Shown: positions 29,704-39,754 of the stretch, in pieces
Layout: every line of letters begins with the position of its first letter
Numbering within the stretch: the stretch's first letter is position 1
Assembly (NCBI GenBank): GCA_020248785.1
Contig: JADCGX010000130.1
Coordinates: 1-64,000, forward strand
DNA length: 64,000 nucleotides
Direction of reading: 5' to 3'
Source: Burkholderiales bacterium
Lineage (GTDB): Bacteria > Pseudomonadota > Gammaproteobacteria > Burkholderiales > Burkholderiaceae_F
The notes under the pieces: generated by a model
Told to the model about the DNA's origin: nothing
Seen by the model: the letters and a program-made list of their open reading frames with translations, nothing else
Databases searched by the model: none
Made by a program: the position numbers and the translations under genes

Positions 29704-30231
29704 ATGAGCGAGACGACTTCGGATCCCGCCCCGTCGGGGCCCACCGAAATCCCCCCCCAACGCCGGCTCATCGGCTCGCGCGCCGAGCTTGCCGCGGCAG
29801 TCGACGAGGTCCTGGCGCTCAAGCCACGGCTGCTGCGCATCGCCGCGCAGGATGCAACGGTGTTCGCGCTCGACCAACGGCACGTGGTCGATGCGCTCGA
29901 GGCCTTGCTGCACGCCAATCGACAGGCCCGCGTGCAGGTGCTGGTCGATCATGCGCAATGGATCGAGACCCGCGCGCCGCGGCTGAAGCAGGCGCAGCGC
30001 CGGCACCCGCATGCGATCGAATTGCGGCAAGCATCGGTCGACGACCCCGTTGGAGAGGACCTGCATCTGATCGCCGACGCGGCCCACAGCATCGACATTC
30101 GTGCGGGCAAGCTGGTGTCCGGCGATCTGTGGCTGAACAACCGCCCGCGCGCGCAGCCGCTGACCAGCGTGTTCGAGCGGCGTTGGTCTGCAGCAGCCCA
30201 CAATCTGCCCGTCTCGCCGCTCGGTCTATGA
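29704..30231 (+). CDS. DUF7931-type protein
   Basis: A 175-residue protein with no signal or membrane segment. Recognisable parts are RRLIGSRAELAAAVDEVLAL and DLHLIADAAHSIDIRAGKLV, matching a domain that in other betaproteobacteria is often found alone or behind a GNAT acetyltransferase. The fold resembles phospholipase D-like or HTH-less DNA-handling segments only vaguely; function unknown. An 8-C homopolymer (29751-29758) lies at codons 16-19 and could be prone to slippage. It follows the L16-hydroxylase-like gene by 7 bp. Confidence 0.65.
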   Translation: MSETTSDPAPSGPTEIPPQRRLIGSRAELAAAVDEVLALKPRLLRIAAQDATVFALDQRHVVDALEALLHANRQARVQVLVDHAQWIETRAPRLKQAQRRHPHAIELRQASVDDPVGEDLHLIADAAHSIDIRAGKLVSGDLWLNNRPRAQPLTSVFERRWSAAAHNLPVSPLGL

Positions 30232-30271
30232 CGGTGAAAACTTCTGCCGCGCACAACGCCTCGCTATACTT

Positions 30272-30286
30272 TGACAGACGCTGTCA
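30272..30286. promoter_or_regulatory. 15-bp palindrome at the promoter of the Pro/Ala-rich lipoprotein
   Basis: TGACAGACGCTGTCA has perfect 6-bp arms around ACG. It starts two bases after TATACT (30265-30270), a good -10 hexamer, so it covers the expected transcription start of the lipoprotein gene at 30347. No matching -35 is evident. It looks like an operator, regulator unknown. Confidence 0.45.
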
Positions 30287-30346
30287 GCTTCGGCCTCGTC
30301 GTTCACCCTAACAACAAAGCACGCTGTGCTCGAAAGGTTCCACGCA

Positions 30347-30598
30347 ATGAAGAAGTCGCTTTTGATCGCCTCGATCGCCGTGGTCGTCCTGGCCGCTTGT
30401 GGCAAGCCCGCGCCGGCGCCCGCGCCCGCTCCGGCACCTGCCCCCGCCGCGCCCGCCCCGGCTCCTGCGCCCGCCCCGGCGCCAGCCCCGGCCCCCGAGG
30501 CGAAGAAGGACGAGGCGGCAGCGCCTGCGCCTGCCGCCGCGCCTGCCCCTACACCGGCGCCCGCCCCCGAGGCCAAGAAAGAAGAAGCCAAGAAGTAA
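30347..30598 (+). CDS. small Pro/Ala-rich lipoprotein
   Basis: An 83-residue lipoprotein (MKKSLLIASIAVVVLAACGK, lipobox LAAC) whose mature part is nearly all Ala-Pro repeats, broken by charged EAKKDE and ending EAKKEEAKK. Such extended chains often span the periplasm or tether to peptidoglycan; nothing more specific can be read. The repeats are GC-rich and low-complexity. A strong hairpin terminator follows the stop. Confidence 0.8.
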   Translation: MKKSLLIASIAVVVLAACGKPAPAPAPAPAPAPAAPAPAPAPAPAPAPAPEAKKDEAAAPAPAAAPAPTPAPAPEAKKEEAKK

Positions 30599-30617
30599 CG
30601 CGCTGCGCTTGACTGAC

Positions 30618-30644
30618 AAACAGGCCGGCCATGCCGGCCTGTTT
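30618..30644. terminator. rho-independent, probably bidirectional terminator
   Basis: Perfect 12-bp stem AAACAGGCCGGC / GCCGGCCTGTTT with a 3-nt loop, followed on the plus strand by GTGTTT. It lies between the lipoprotein gene and the convergent dusA, and the A-tract on the other side would serve dusA. Confidence 0.88.
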
Positions 30645-30665
30645 GTGTTTGGGCCTTGCTCGCTC

Positions 30666-31679
<1,014 letters not shown>

Positions 31680-31799
31680 TGCTATAGTCGCCGCAGAAAA
31701 ACGCAACGCAGAAGAACGCGAAACAAGGACAACTCGGGGAGGGCGAGACGTGTGTGCGGTTGCGTCTCGGCATCGACGGCACCCACGGACGACAGGATT

Positions 31800-32465
31800 A
31801 TGCGACACGGTCCTCAGGCGAGACCCCGCGCAACGGCAGCGCGCATCGACGGCGCGCCGGATTTGCGCCTGGGCGGATCGCCAGCACGGCGCCTCTTCGC
31901 GGCCGCCCGCGACGACATCGCCTTTCTCAAGGGCTTCTTGCAACACCCAGATCAGGTCGGCTCGGTCATCCCGAGCTCGAGCTTCCTGGAGCAGCGCCTG
32001 GTGCGCTGCGCGCAGGTCGCCTCCGCACGCTGCGTCGTTGAACTGGGGCCCGGCACTGGCGGCACCTCGCGCGCGTTTCTCGACGCAATGCGGATCGACG
32101 CCACCCTGCTGGCGATCGAACTCAGCCCGACGTTCCATGCGCGGATCAGCAGCGCCATCGATGACGCGCGCTTCATGGCGCAACTCGGTAGTGCCGAGCA
32201 CATCGCGGAGTTCCTGGCCGCGCGCCGCCTGCCCGCGCCCGACGCGGTGATCTCCGGCATCCCGTTTTCCACCATGCCCGCCGACGTTGCCGGTCGGATC
32301 GCGCAGGCCATCGCCAAGGTGCTCGCGCCTGGCGGCCGCTTTGTCGCCTACCAGTTACGCGCGCATGTGTCGGACTACGCCACGCCGTATCTCGGACCAG
32401 CCAGACAGCAGTGGGAGATGCTCAATATCCCGCCGGTGCGCGTGTTCACCTGGACCAAGGCGTAG
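31800..32465 (+). CDS. SAM-dependent methyltransferase, phospholipid N-methyltransferase-like
   Basis: A 221-residue class I methyltransferase. After a variable N-terminus comes DIAFLKGFLQHPDQVGSVIP, the SAM loop VVELGPGTGGTSRAFL, then AVISGIPFSTMPADVAGRIA. The pattern FLKGFLQHP ... GSVIPSS and ELGPGTG is that of PmtA-type phosphatidylethanolamine methyltransferases and their rRNA-dimethylase-like relatives. The lipid substrate is inferred from that similarity. The ATG at 31800 is preferred since the upstream in-frame sequence overlaps dusA antisense. Confidence 0.72.
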   Translation: MRHGPQARPRATAARIDGAPDLRLGGSPARRLFAAARDDIAFLKGFLQHPDQVGSVIPSSSFLEQRLVRCAQVASARCVVELGPGTGGTSRAFLDAMRIDATLLAIELSPTFHARISSAIDDARFMAQLGSAEHIAEFLAARRLPAPDAVISGIPFSTMPADVAGRIAQAIAKVLAPGGRFVAYQLRAHVSDYATPYLGPARQQWEMLNIPPVRVFTWTKA

Positions 32466-32576
32466 TCGGATCCCGTACCGCCCTGCGCTGGCCGGGCCTG
32501 AAGACGAGACAACGGTCCATGTCCATCTGGCTTTGAGGTGCAGGCGCAGGTGAGAAGCGCGCGCGTGGCCTTGACG

Positions 32577-32798
32577 TCAGAGCGAAAGAACCCACTGGAT
32601 CACCGACTTCATCAGGAAGCCGAAGATCCCAAAGGCCAGCACGAAGAACAGCACGAAGGTGCCGAAGCGCCCGGCCTTCGACTCGCGCGCGACCTTCCAG
32701 ATGATGAATAGCATGAGGCCGATGAAGCCGGCCAAGCCATAGGTCAGGCCGAACTCCGAGATCTGCTGCTCGGTGAGGCCGAAGACGGTGCCTTCCAC
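32577..32798 (-). CDS. DUF2788 small membrane protein
   Basis: 73 residues starting at GTG 32798 (VEGTVFGLTEQQISEFGLTY). There are two hydrophobic helices, AGFIGLMLFIIWKVA and FVLFFVLAFGIFGFLMK, with a basic loop between. This is the usual size and pattern of DUF2788, function unknown. The upstream extension overlaps the preceding gene and is not family-like. It follows the DUF2189 gene by 16 bp, likely one transcript. Confidence 0.78.
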   Translation of the reverse strand: MEGTVFGLTEQQISEFGLTYGLAGFIGLMLFIIWKVARESKAGRFGTFVLFFVLAFGIFGFLMKSVIQWVLSL

Positions 32799-32814
32799 GT
32801 GCGCCGCCTGATCG

Positions 32815-33600
32815 TTACTCGTAGCGCAAGGGCACGCCGTCGGTGACGACGAGATCTTTGTACGCGTGCCAAGTCGCGTGGCCAAGCACCGGCACCGCGA
32901 AAATGAAGCCCAGCATCGCGGTCGCCAGCGACAACGCCACCAGAGTCAGCACCACGGCGGCCCACAGGCCCATGGTCACCGGGTTGTCGCCCACGGCACG
33001 CGCGCTGGTCAGCAAGGCCCGCCGAAAGCCGACCATGCGCCCGAGCAGCAGCGGCGGAGAAACCGCCGTCACCGCAAACACGACCGCAACCCCGAGGCCG
33101 CCGAGCAGCAGCCACAGCGTGAAGAGCAGATTGCCCTGCTCCATCGCCGCGTAGCGCAGGAACTCCACCGGCGTGGTGATCGGCACACGCACGAAGAGCT
33201 TGAAGAGCAGCGCTGAGACAAGCACCCAGAGCGTGGCGCCCGCAAACAGCAGCACGCCCACGCGCACCAGCGGACGCGACTCTCGCCGCCAGGCGTTGAC
33301 CACATCGGCCAGACCCGGCCGCTCGCCGCGCGATTGCAGCCGGCTCAGCTCATACAAGCCGGTACACAGGATCGGCCCAACCAGCACGAAGCCGGACACC
33401 GCGCCGGGCAGGATCCACCAAAGCCTTTCAGGCAGCGCCAGGGCAAGCCAGCCGCCGACCGCGACGATCACGCCATGGAGCAGGCTCGCAGCCGGCGAAC
33501 GCCACAGATCCCGCCAGCCACATGCAAGCCAGTGCAATACGCGGCCCGGCGCGACGTTTCGCACGGGCAAGGGAGCACGAGAATCTGCGGTGACGGCCAT
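32815..33600 (-). CDS. DUF2189 integral membrane protein
   Basis: A 261-residue protein with about six membrane helices: after a soluble start (LPVRNVAPGRVLHWLACGWR), helices include GVIVAVGGWLALALPE and GLWAAVVLTLVALSLATAML. PVLGHATWHAYKDLVV near the end is a DUF2189 hallmark. Function unknown. ATG at 33600, upstream neighbour of the DUF2788 gene. Confidence 0.82.
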   Translation of the reverse strand: MAVTADSRAPLPVRNVAPGRVLHWLACGWRDLWRSPAASLLHGVIVAVGGWLALALPERLWWILPGAVSGFVLVGPILCTGLYELSRLQSRGERPGLADVVNAWRRESRPLVRVGVLLFAGATLWVLVSALLFKLFVRVPITTPVEFLRYAAMEQGNLLFTLWLLLGGLGVAVVFAVTAVSPPLLLGRMVGFRRALLTSARAVGDNPVTMGLWAAVVLTLVALSLATAMLGFIFAVPVLGHATWHAYKDLVVTDGVPLRYE

Positions 33601-33971
33601 GGCAATCGATCGAAGCGGCAGCGATTATGCGGCCACGCCCGCGCCTGCTTGCATCGGCCGCGCGGGCGCGCATCGACGGGTCAAGCGGATGCGTCTGCGC
33701 TCCATGTGTGCGAGGGCTCCTCGTGGGCAGCAGGAGCCTTCGCGCGGCTTGGCGAACAACCGCCGAATAGCACGGATCAAGAGGGCAAGATGAGTTGGGC
33801 CGTGGTGTAGCTCCGCGTCGGCGAGGCGGTGCCCACGGCGTTCACGAACACGGGCATCCTGCCGGTCAGGTCATTGCCTCTGGTGGCACGGGCCATACCC
33901 GCGGATCGAGCGGCGGGCAGGCGGTGGCCGCGGACCACCGCCCCCCCCCAACCCCGGTAGCGGGCTGGGCG
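33601..33971. other. intergenic region, no gene recognised
   Basis: 371 bp between the DUF2189 start and the stop of the TRAP binding-protein gene. Short readings on both strands show no family features. A run of nine C (33941-33949) lies 22 bp from the binding-protein stop. Promoters for DUF2189 should lie at the low end, but no clear -10/-35 was seen. Confidence 0.5.
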
Positions 33972-34937
33972 CTACTTGAAGTCCTGGATTCGCTTGATCT
34001 CGGCGGCGCCGAACTTCTTGGCGAACTCGGCCCACACCGGCGTCATGGCGTTGCGGAAGGCCGCACCGTCGACGTTGGTCACCACGTCCACGCCTTCGGC
34101 ACGCAACTGCGCGATGCCGGCGGCCTCGTCGTCGTTGACCTTCTTGCGCTGGGCCGCGGCACCAGCGCGCGCGGCTTCACGGAAGTTCGCCTTGTCGGCG
34201 TCATTGAGCGAGTTCCACAGCTTGGGCGAGGCCAGCAGCAGCGCGGGTGAGTAGACGTGCCCGGTGAGCGACAGGTGCTTCTGCACCTGCGAGAACTTGG
34301 ACGACAGGATGACGGGAATCGGGTTCTCCTGCCCGTCCACCACGCCCTGTTGCAGCGCCGTGAACAGCTCGGAGAACGCCATGGGCGTCGGCTGCACGCC
34401 GATCGACTGGAACGCCTGGATGTGCACCGGGTTTTGCATCGTCCGCACCTTCAGGCCCTTGACGTCGTCGGGCTTGACCACAGCGCGGCGTGAGTTGGTC
34501 AGGTGGCGGAATCCGTTTTCGGTCCAAGCCAGCGCAATGATGCCCTTGGACGGAAACTTCGCCAGGATGTCCTGGCCGATCGGCCCGTCCAGCACGCCGC
34601 GCGCGTGTGCGTAGTCGCGGAACAGGAATGGGATGTCGACGATGCCCACCTCGGGCACGAAGTTCGACACCGGACCGGTGGAGGTATTCGTGACATCGAG
34701 CGTGCCCAACTGCACCGCCTCGATGTTGGCGCGCTCGTCATTGGCGCCGGCCTGGATCTGGCACTTGAAGCGATTACTGGTGCGCTTTTCCAGTTCCGCG
34801 CAGAAAGCCTGCGACCCGACGCCGTAGTGGGAGGTGGCTGGCGTCGGATGCGACACCCGGATGGTCGTCTGGGCCGAGGCGGCGCCCACGGTCAGTGCGA
34901 GCGCCGCACCGGTCAATGTCAACTGCAGGATCTTCAT
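33972..34937 (-). CDS. dctP: TRAP transporter substrate-binding protein (DctP family)
   Basis: A 321-residue periplasmic binding protein (signal MKILQLTLTGAALALTVGAA, cleaved after ASA). DctP signatures: TTIRVSHPTPATSHYGVGSQ, GIVDIPFLFRDYAHARGVLD, the carboxylate-binding Arg region GLKVRTMQNPVHIQAFQSIG, and QQGVVDGQENPIPVILSSKF. It would deliver a C4-dicarboxylate or other organic acid to a TRAP permease, but no dctQ or dctM lies in the window. AAGGAG precedes the ATG at 34937. Upstream there is only a TPR remnant. Confidence 0.88.
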   Translation of the reverse strand: MKILQLTLTGAALALTVGAASAQTTIRVSHPTPATSHYGVGSQAFCAELEKRTSNRFKCQIQAGANDERANIEAVQLGTLDVTNTSTGPVSNFVPEVGIVDIPFLFRDYAHARGVLDGPIGQDILAKFPSKGIIALAWTENGFRHLTNSRRAVVKPDDVKGLKVRTMQNPVHIQAFQSIGVQPTPMAFSELFTALQQGVVDGQENPIPVILSSKFSQVQKHLSLTGHVYSPALLLASPKLWNSLNDADKANFREAARAGAAAQRKKVNDDEAAGIAQLRAEGVDVVTNVDGAAFRNAMTPVWAEFAKKFGAAEIKRIQDFK

Positions 34938-35136
34938 TGTGTCTCCTTGGAGTGCGACCTCGCTGCGCGGAGGGTGGCAACGGGGGCGGGCAAGTGTCGG
35001 AACTGCCCCCAACGATGTCAAGCCGGGATCGGCGCGGGTGGCCCGCGATGGCCTGCGGCGAGCGGCCCCTGCCCCGCGCCGCGCCGTGCGGAGCGAAGCG
35101 CTGCGCGTGCTCGTGGGTTCGTGAGCAGTAGGCGCA

Positions 35137-35373
35137 TTGTCGAACCCGGCGCTGGCGGAGCTGAAGACCGTGCTGCGCGGCAATCTCGAGCGTACGGATG
35201 CGTGGCTGACGCTGGCCAACTTGCAGATGCGACGGGGCGAGACGGCCGAGACCGAGGCTCTACTGCGCGAGCCGATCGCAGTCGCGCCGGTAGCGGCGCT
35301 GTACGAGTCGCTCGGCCTCTCGCTGTTCCGGAGAGGACACAGCCCTGCCCTGGGCGAAGTTGGCGCGCGCTGA
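35137..35373 (+). pseudogene. possible remnant of a tetratricopeptide-repeat gene
   Basis: A 78-codon stretch beginning at a TTG reads like two TPR units (DAWLTLANLQMRRGETAETE, ALLREPIAVAPVAALYESLG) and stops soon after. There is no ATG and no clear ribosome-binding site. It lies in the 509-bp gap between dctP and hemY, which otherwise shows no gene. I take it as a decayed fragment; a short real TPR protein is less likely. Confidence 0.35.
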
Positions 35374-35446
35374 TCCGTTGTTGCACGGCAGGCTATGCGG
35401 CGGCGTGCGACCCCATCGTCCACCGCGGCAGGCGGCCGCATTGAAC

Positions 35447-36694
35447 TCAGATCGCGTTGTCGCGCCCCGCACCGCGGGTCTGCGCGGCCGGTCGATCCGG
35501 GTCGACGTCACGCACCGCCATCACACCCTCGAACCCCAGGGCTGCTTCCCTGTACAGGCGCGTCGCCTCGGCCTCCTGGCCAGTGGTCTCGGCCAGCCGC
35601 GCCAACGCCAACAGCGTGGCCGGATGCTGTCGCAGGCGCAGGCTTTCCTCCAGGTAGCTGCGCGCCTTGCCCCAGAGCTGCTCACGCAGGCAAAGCAGGC
35701 CAAGGCAGCGCAGCAGCGCCGGATCCTGCGGGTGGGTCTTGAGCCAGCCCTCGGCACGCTCAATGCGCTCGCGCGCGGGCAGCACCACCGTGCGCGCGTA
35801 CTCATCGAGCAGGCGCTCGTCCCAGTGATGCACCAGCGCCGCTTCCAGCGCCATGGCGGCGGCACGCGGGCGGCCAGCGCGGTTGAGCAGATGCGCGCCT
35901 TCGAGTGCGATCTCGGGCCGCTGCCGGTCCGCTACCGGGATCTTGTTCCAGTGCGCCTCCAGCCCGGACGGATCATGGCGCTTGTCGCGCAGCAGCTCGC
36001 GCAGCGCCAGGCGCTTGGTCTTGTCGGCGGCCACCTCGTTCAACGCATTGCGCTTTTCAAGCGCGCGCACGGACTTGAGCACTTCGGTCCAGCGACGAGC
36101 CTGCAAGTTGGCATTCAGGGCGATGCGCATGGCATGGATGTGCCGGCTGCCCGAGGCCTGCAGGCGATCGACAGCGTCGAGCGCGCGATCGTTCTCGCGG
36201 CTTTCGGCCCACATCTCGGCACTGGACACGAGGCGCGCGGTATTCAGGTCCTTGTCGCCGGCAACGCTCTCGAGCCACTCGTCGCGCCGCTCCGTCTGCT
36301 GCATCCGGTGCGCGGCGCGCGCCCCGATCAGCGCGGCCAGGCCAGCACTCTCGCCGGTGGCGATCGCGTGCCGTGCCGCGCGCTCGGCACGCGCGAAGCG
36401 GCCCTCGAGCAACGCCTTCAACGCATCGCGCAGGGCCCGCTGGCTGCCGATCTCGTCGCGCCGCTGCCGATACAGGCGTACGCGCTCGGGAAAATCGACC
36501 AGGCTCTGCACGCCGCGCGCCAGCCAGTAGACGACCACCAGCAGCAGGCCGAGCAGCAGCAGGAAGAAGTTGAACGACAGGTCGACACGGTGCGGCGGCA
36601 ACAGCAGCACGACGTTGCCGTCGTTGAACTGCGCCACCAGCGCGAGCGAAACCGCGAGCAGCGCGATCGCCACGGTGATGATGAGCGCCTTCAT
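35447..36694 (-). CDS. hemY: HemY-type TPR membrane protein of the heme cluster
   Basis: A 415-residue protein with two N-terminal transmembrane helices (LIITVAIALLAVSLALVAQF, FNFFLLLLGLLLVVVYWLA), then a cytoplasmic TPR-rich body (LPARERIERAEGWLKTHPQD, ALLRCLGLLCLREQLWGKAR). The N-terminal HemY domain shows DFPERVRLYRQRRDEIGSQR. It is not the protoporphyrinogen oxidase of Gram-positives despite the same symbol; the role is unclear, likely scaffolding heme enzymes. It starts 7 bp after hemX. Confidence 0.9.
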   Translation of the reverse strand: MKALIITVAIALLAVSLALVAQFNDGNVVLLLPPHRVDLSFNFFLLLLGLLLVVVYWLARGVQSLVDFPERVRLYRQRRDEIGSQRALRDALKALLEGRFARAERAARHAIATGESAGLAALIGARAAHRMQQTERRDEWLESVAGDKDLNTARLVSSAEMWAESRENDRALDAVDRLQASGSRHIHAMRIALNANLQARRWTEVLKSVRALEKRNALNEVAADKTKRLALRELLRDKRHDPSGLEAHWNKIPVADRQRPEIALEGAHLLNRAGRPRAAAMALEAALVHHWDERLLDEYARTVVLPARERIERAEGWLKTHPQDPALLRCLGLLCLREQLWGKARSYLEESLRLRQHPATLLALARLAETTGQEAEATRLYREAALGFEGVMAVRDVDPDRPAAQTRGAGRDNAI

Positions 36695-36700
36695 GCGACT

Positions 36701-37801
36701 TCAGCGCCCGGCACGGCCACCGCGCGCGTTTTGCAGGGCAGCCAGCGTCTCGGTGATCTGCGGCACCTCGACCGACAGCGGCGCCTGCGCCATCGCCTTG
36801 AGCTGAGCGGACGCCGCCACCACCGGCGCCTGCCGGCCATCGAAGTAGCGGGCGAGCAGCGCCTGCGCCTCCGCCAGGTCCGCGCGGTACAGCTTGTCGC
36901 TGCGCATCAGAAGGCTCTGGCGCGCATTGAGCAGGCGCAGCCGCAGTTGCTGCCGCGCCAACCGCTGTTGCGCGTCGTTCAGCAGCAACGCCTCTGGCGT
37001 GTCGACCTCGCGGATGCGCACCAGGTCACCGAACTCCTCGCGCAGCCACGTGCGCGCGCGTGGCCACCAGCGGTCGTCCGTGGCGGGCACCGTCGCACTC
37101 TTGACCTCTGCGCCCTTGCCGTCGCTGGCCTTGCGCGCCGGCTCCGCGACCAGCGCCAGGCCGTCCACACCCTGGATCATCTGGTCAAGCTTCAGCGCCA
37201 GCCCGGTCACGTCGACCGCCGGCGTGCTGCGCAGCCGCTCGAGGTCGCGGGTCAAGGCGCGCCGCAGGTTGACGAGCTGTGGGCGATCGATGCGCGCCAG
37301 ACGTCCGTCGACCGCCTGCAGCGCTGCGATGGCGGTGGCGACGTTGCCAGTCACCTGCAGTTCCTGCGCGGCCACCGCAATCAGCCGCTCGACCTCAGCC
37401 AGCGCCGCTTCGTCGCGCCCGCGGGTCAGCTCGAGATACAGCTGGTCCAGCTCGCCCCGCTGGTTCTGCAGGCGCTCGAGGTCACTGCGGAGCTGATCGG
37501 TCGCCGCCTGCGCGCTGCGCGCGCGCTGCTCGGCGGCGCTTGCCGTTGCCGCCGCCTCGGCCTCGATCTGCGCCAACCGCGCCGCCAACGCATCGTTGGC
37601 ACGCTGCAACTGCCATGCAGTCCAGCCGCCGGCGGCGATCGCGGTAACGAGAAGCAGGAACAGGAGCGCAAGCAACCCAGGGCGACGCCGACGCGGCGAA
37701 CCCATATTGGCTACCGATGAATGGCCCGCGGCCACCGGCGCAGCGGCAGGCGGCGGCGCGGGCGGCTCGGATGGGGGCAATGGGGGCGGCAGCGACGACA
37801 A
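36701..37801 (-). CDS. hemX: HemX-type uroporphyrinogen-III C-methyltransferase-like membrane protein
   Basis: A 366-residue HemX: a Pro-rich cytoplasmic N-terminus, one helix (LLALLFLLLVTAIAAGGWTA), a long coiled coil (LQRANDALAARLAQIEAEAA onward) and a conserved C-terminal domain (WWPRARTWLREEFGDLVRIR). The label methyltransferase is historical; HemX lacks the SUMT catalytic motifs. The reading opens with TTG at 37801, which keeps the Pro-rich N-terminus common in the family. An ATG at 37705 would remove it. It sits between hemD and hemY. Confidence 0.85.
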   Translation of the reverse strand: MSSLPPPLPPSEPPAPPPAAAPVAAGHSSVANMGSPRRRRPGLLALLFLLLVTAIAAGGWTAWQLQRANDALAARLAQIEAEAAATASAAEQRARSAQAATDQLRSDLERLQNQRGELDQLYLELTRGRDEAALAEVERLIAVAAQELQVTGNVATAIAALQAVDGRLARIDRPQLVNLRRALTRDLERLRSTPAVDVTGLALKLDQMIQGVDGLALVAEPARKASDGKGAEVKSATVPATDDRWWPRARTWLREEFGDLVRIREVDTPEALLLNDAQQRLARQQLRLRLLNARQSLLMRSDKLYRADLAEAQALLARYFDGRQAPVVAASAQLKAMAQAPLSVEVPQITETLAALQNARGGRAGR

Positions 37802-37886
37802 CGACAGGCTCGGGGTGCGATACGCGGGTTGCGACGCTCAGGGAGCGAGCGTCCGATGGCCGCAGCATGCGCGGCTGCCCACGATT

Positions 37887-38651
37887 CTATCGGCCGGCCT
37901 GCAGGAGCGCCGCCGCATCGAGCCTGGACAGCAAGCGCACCTGCGTGAAGCCCGCATCGGCCAGCGCGGCGGCAATGCGCGGATGCATCGTCACGAGCCG
38001 CACCGTCGCGCGTGCAGCCGGCGCGAGGGCGTCGATCTGCTGGCGCACGACGTGCGCCGCGTCGCTGCTCGTCACGACGATGGTTGGCGCGCTTGCGAGC
38101 GCCGCAGCCAGCGCATCTTCAGTCGCGTACGCCGTCCAGGGCCGTGGGATGCGGCGATACACGGCAAGCACACCGACCTCGGCGCCGGCCTCGCGCAGGC
38201 GTTCACCCAGCCACTCGCGGCCCTGCTCGGCCCGCAGGATCAGCACGCGGCGCGGCGCCGGCTGGAGTGAGCGCAGCAGCGGCCAGAGCGCCTCGGAGCC
38301 CGGGGCTTCATCAGCACTGTCGGCGACAGGAGCGATGACCTGCGCTTGCGGCGGCAGGTCCAGCGCCTCATGCACCACCTGTGCGGTCCCGGCCCCGACC
38401 GCCGCGATCCGCGTTGCAGCCGGCCAGGCAGCCGAGAGCAGTTCGCGCGTGGCGCGCACCGCCGCTGGGCTCACGAACAAGACGAGATCAAACTGATCGA
38501 GTGCTGCCAGACGCGCGCGCACTGCGACCACATCGGGCGGCGGCCCAATCTCGAAGGCAGGCAAGTGAAGCGCGGTCGCGCCTGCTGCGCGCAGCGCGGA
38601 CGCCAGGGCGGCACCGGCCGAGCCCGGCTTGGTCACGAGAAAGGTCGGCAC
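37887..38651 (-). CDS. hemD: uroporphyrinogen-III synthase
   Basis: A 254-residue HemD that closes hydroxymethylbilane with inversion of ring D, giving uroporphyrinogen III for heme, siroheme and bacteriochlorophyll. The two-lobed fold shows LVTKPGSAGAALASALRAAG, LVLFVSPAAVRATRELL, RIAAVGAGTAQVV, VLILRAEQGREWLGERLREA and TIVVTSSDAAHVV. The start is GTG at 38651. It follows hemC by 16 bp. Confidence 0.93.
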   Translation of the reverse strand: MPTFLVTKPGSAGAALASALRAAGATALHLPAFEIGPPPDVVAVRARLAALDQFDLVLFVSPAAVRATRELLSAAWPAATRIAAVGAGTAQVVHEALDLPPQAQVIAPVADSADEAPGSEALWPLLRSLQPAPRRVLILRAEQGREWLGERLREAGAEVGVLAVYRRIPRPWTAYATEDALAAALASAPTIVVTSSDAAHVVRQQIDALAPAARATVRLVTMHPRIAAALADAGFTQVRLLSRLDAAALLQAGR

Positions 38652-38667
38652 CGGCGCCGCCCTGAGC

Positions 38668-39582
38668 CTAGGCGGAGAGCAGCTGCAACCCGCCGCGCGA
38701 CTTCAGTTGCGCCACGGCGTCGGCGGCGATCAGCTCGCCGTCCTCGGTCGGGCCGCTGACATCCACCGCGACGTGCTCGCCCGTGCGCTGGTTGCCGACC
38801 AGCGCCCGCAGGCGCAGCGTGCCGCGATCGATCTCGGCATAGGCGGCCAGGGGCACCTGGCAGCTGCCGCCCAGGCCGCGCGAGACCGCGCGCTCGGCCG
38901 CGGTGGTCGCACGCGTCTGCGCGTGCTCCAGTGGGGCGACGATGTCCTGCGCCTGCGCCGAGCCGGCCAGCACTTCGATGCCGAGCGCCCCTTGCCCGGG
39001 TGAAGGCAAGAAGGTCGAGGTCGGCAGGATCTGGCGGATGCGGTCCATGTGGCCGAGCCGCTTGAGGCCCGCCGCCGCCATGAGCAGCCCGTCGAACTCG
39101 CCGCGGTCGAGCTTGGCCAGCCGAGTTCCGACGTTGCCGCGCACCGGCAGCACCTCCAGGTGCGGATAGTTGGCGCGCAGCATCAGCGCGCGCCGCTGGC
39201 TGCTGGTGCCGACCTTGGCACCGGACGGCAGTGCATCGAGCGAGGCATAGCGCGGCGAGACGAAGCAGTCGCGCGGATCTTCGCGCACCATCACCGCCCC
39301 GAGCAGGAACTCCGGCGGCAACTCCATCGGCACGTCCTTGAGGGAATGCACGGCCAGATGGGCGCGGCCCTCCAGCAGCGCGACCTCGAGCTCCTTGACG
39401 AACAGGCCCTTGCCGCCGACCGCCGAGAGCGCGCGATCGAGGATCTGGTCGCCGCGGGTGGTCAAGCCAAGCAGATCGACCTGGCGGCCATGCAGGTCGG
39501 TCAGCAGCGCCTGCACGTGCCGAGCCTGCCACAGGGCCAAAGGCGATTCACGCGTGGCGATGACGATGGGGTTGGGCTGCAT
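38668..39582 (-). CDS. hemC: porphobilinogen deaminase (hydroxymethylbilane synthase)
   Basis: A 304-residue HemC that polymerises four porphobilinogens. Motifs: [60 protein letters not shown], and the dipyrromethane-cofactor Cys in [13 protein letters not shown]. The ATG at 39582 gives the standard N-terminus; a 31-codon upstream extension is not family-like. A TACACT hexamer lies 9-14 bp upstream of the ATG, so the leader may be very short. First gene of hemC-hemD-hemX-hemY, divergent from ppc. Confidence 0.96.
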   Translation of the reverse strand: MQPNPIVIATRESPLALWQARHVQALLTDLHGRQVDLLGLTTRGDQILDRALSAVGGKGLFVKELEVALLEGRAHLAVHSLKDVPMELPPEFLLGAVMVREDPRDCFVSPRYASLDALPSGAKVGTSSQRRALMLRANYPHLEVLPVRGNVGTRLAKLDRGEFDGLLMAAAGLKRLGHMDRIRQILPTSTFLPSPGQGALGIEVLAGSAQAQDIVAPLEHAQTRATTAAERAVSRGLGGSCQVPLAAYAEIDRGTLRLRALVGNQRTGEHVAVDVSGPTEDGELIAADAVAQLKSRGGLQLLSA

Positions 39583-39754
39583 GGCGCGTGAGTGTAATTG
39601 GCACGGCTTCAATTTCGATATCCAGAATTCAGCGATGATGCGCGTGCTTGCAACGCTTGCGCCAACGCAAAGCACGTTCGCGGCTCAATGCTGAGCTTGG
39701 CGACGCTGACCGCCACGCCAGAATCCCAAATCCCGCAGCCAACATCCGCACACA

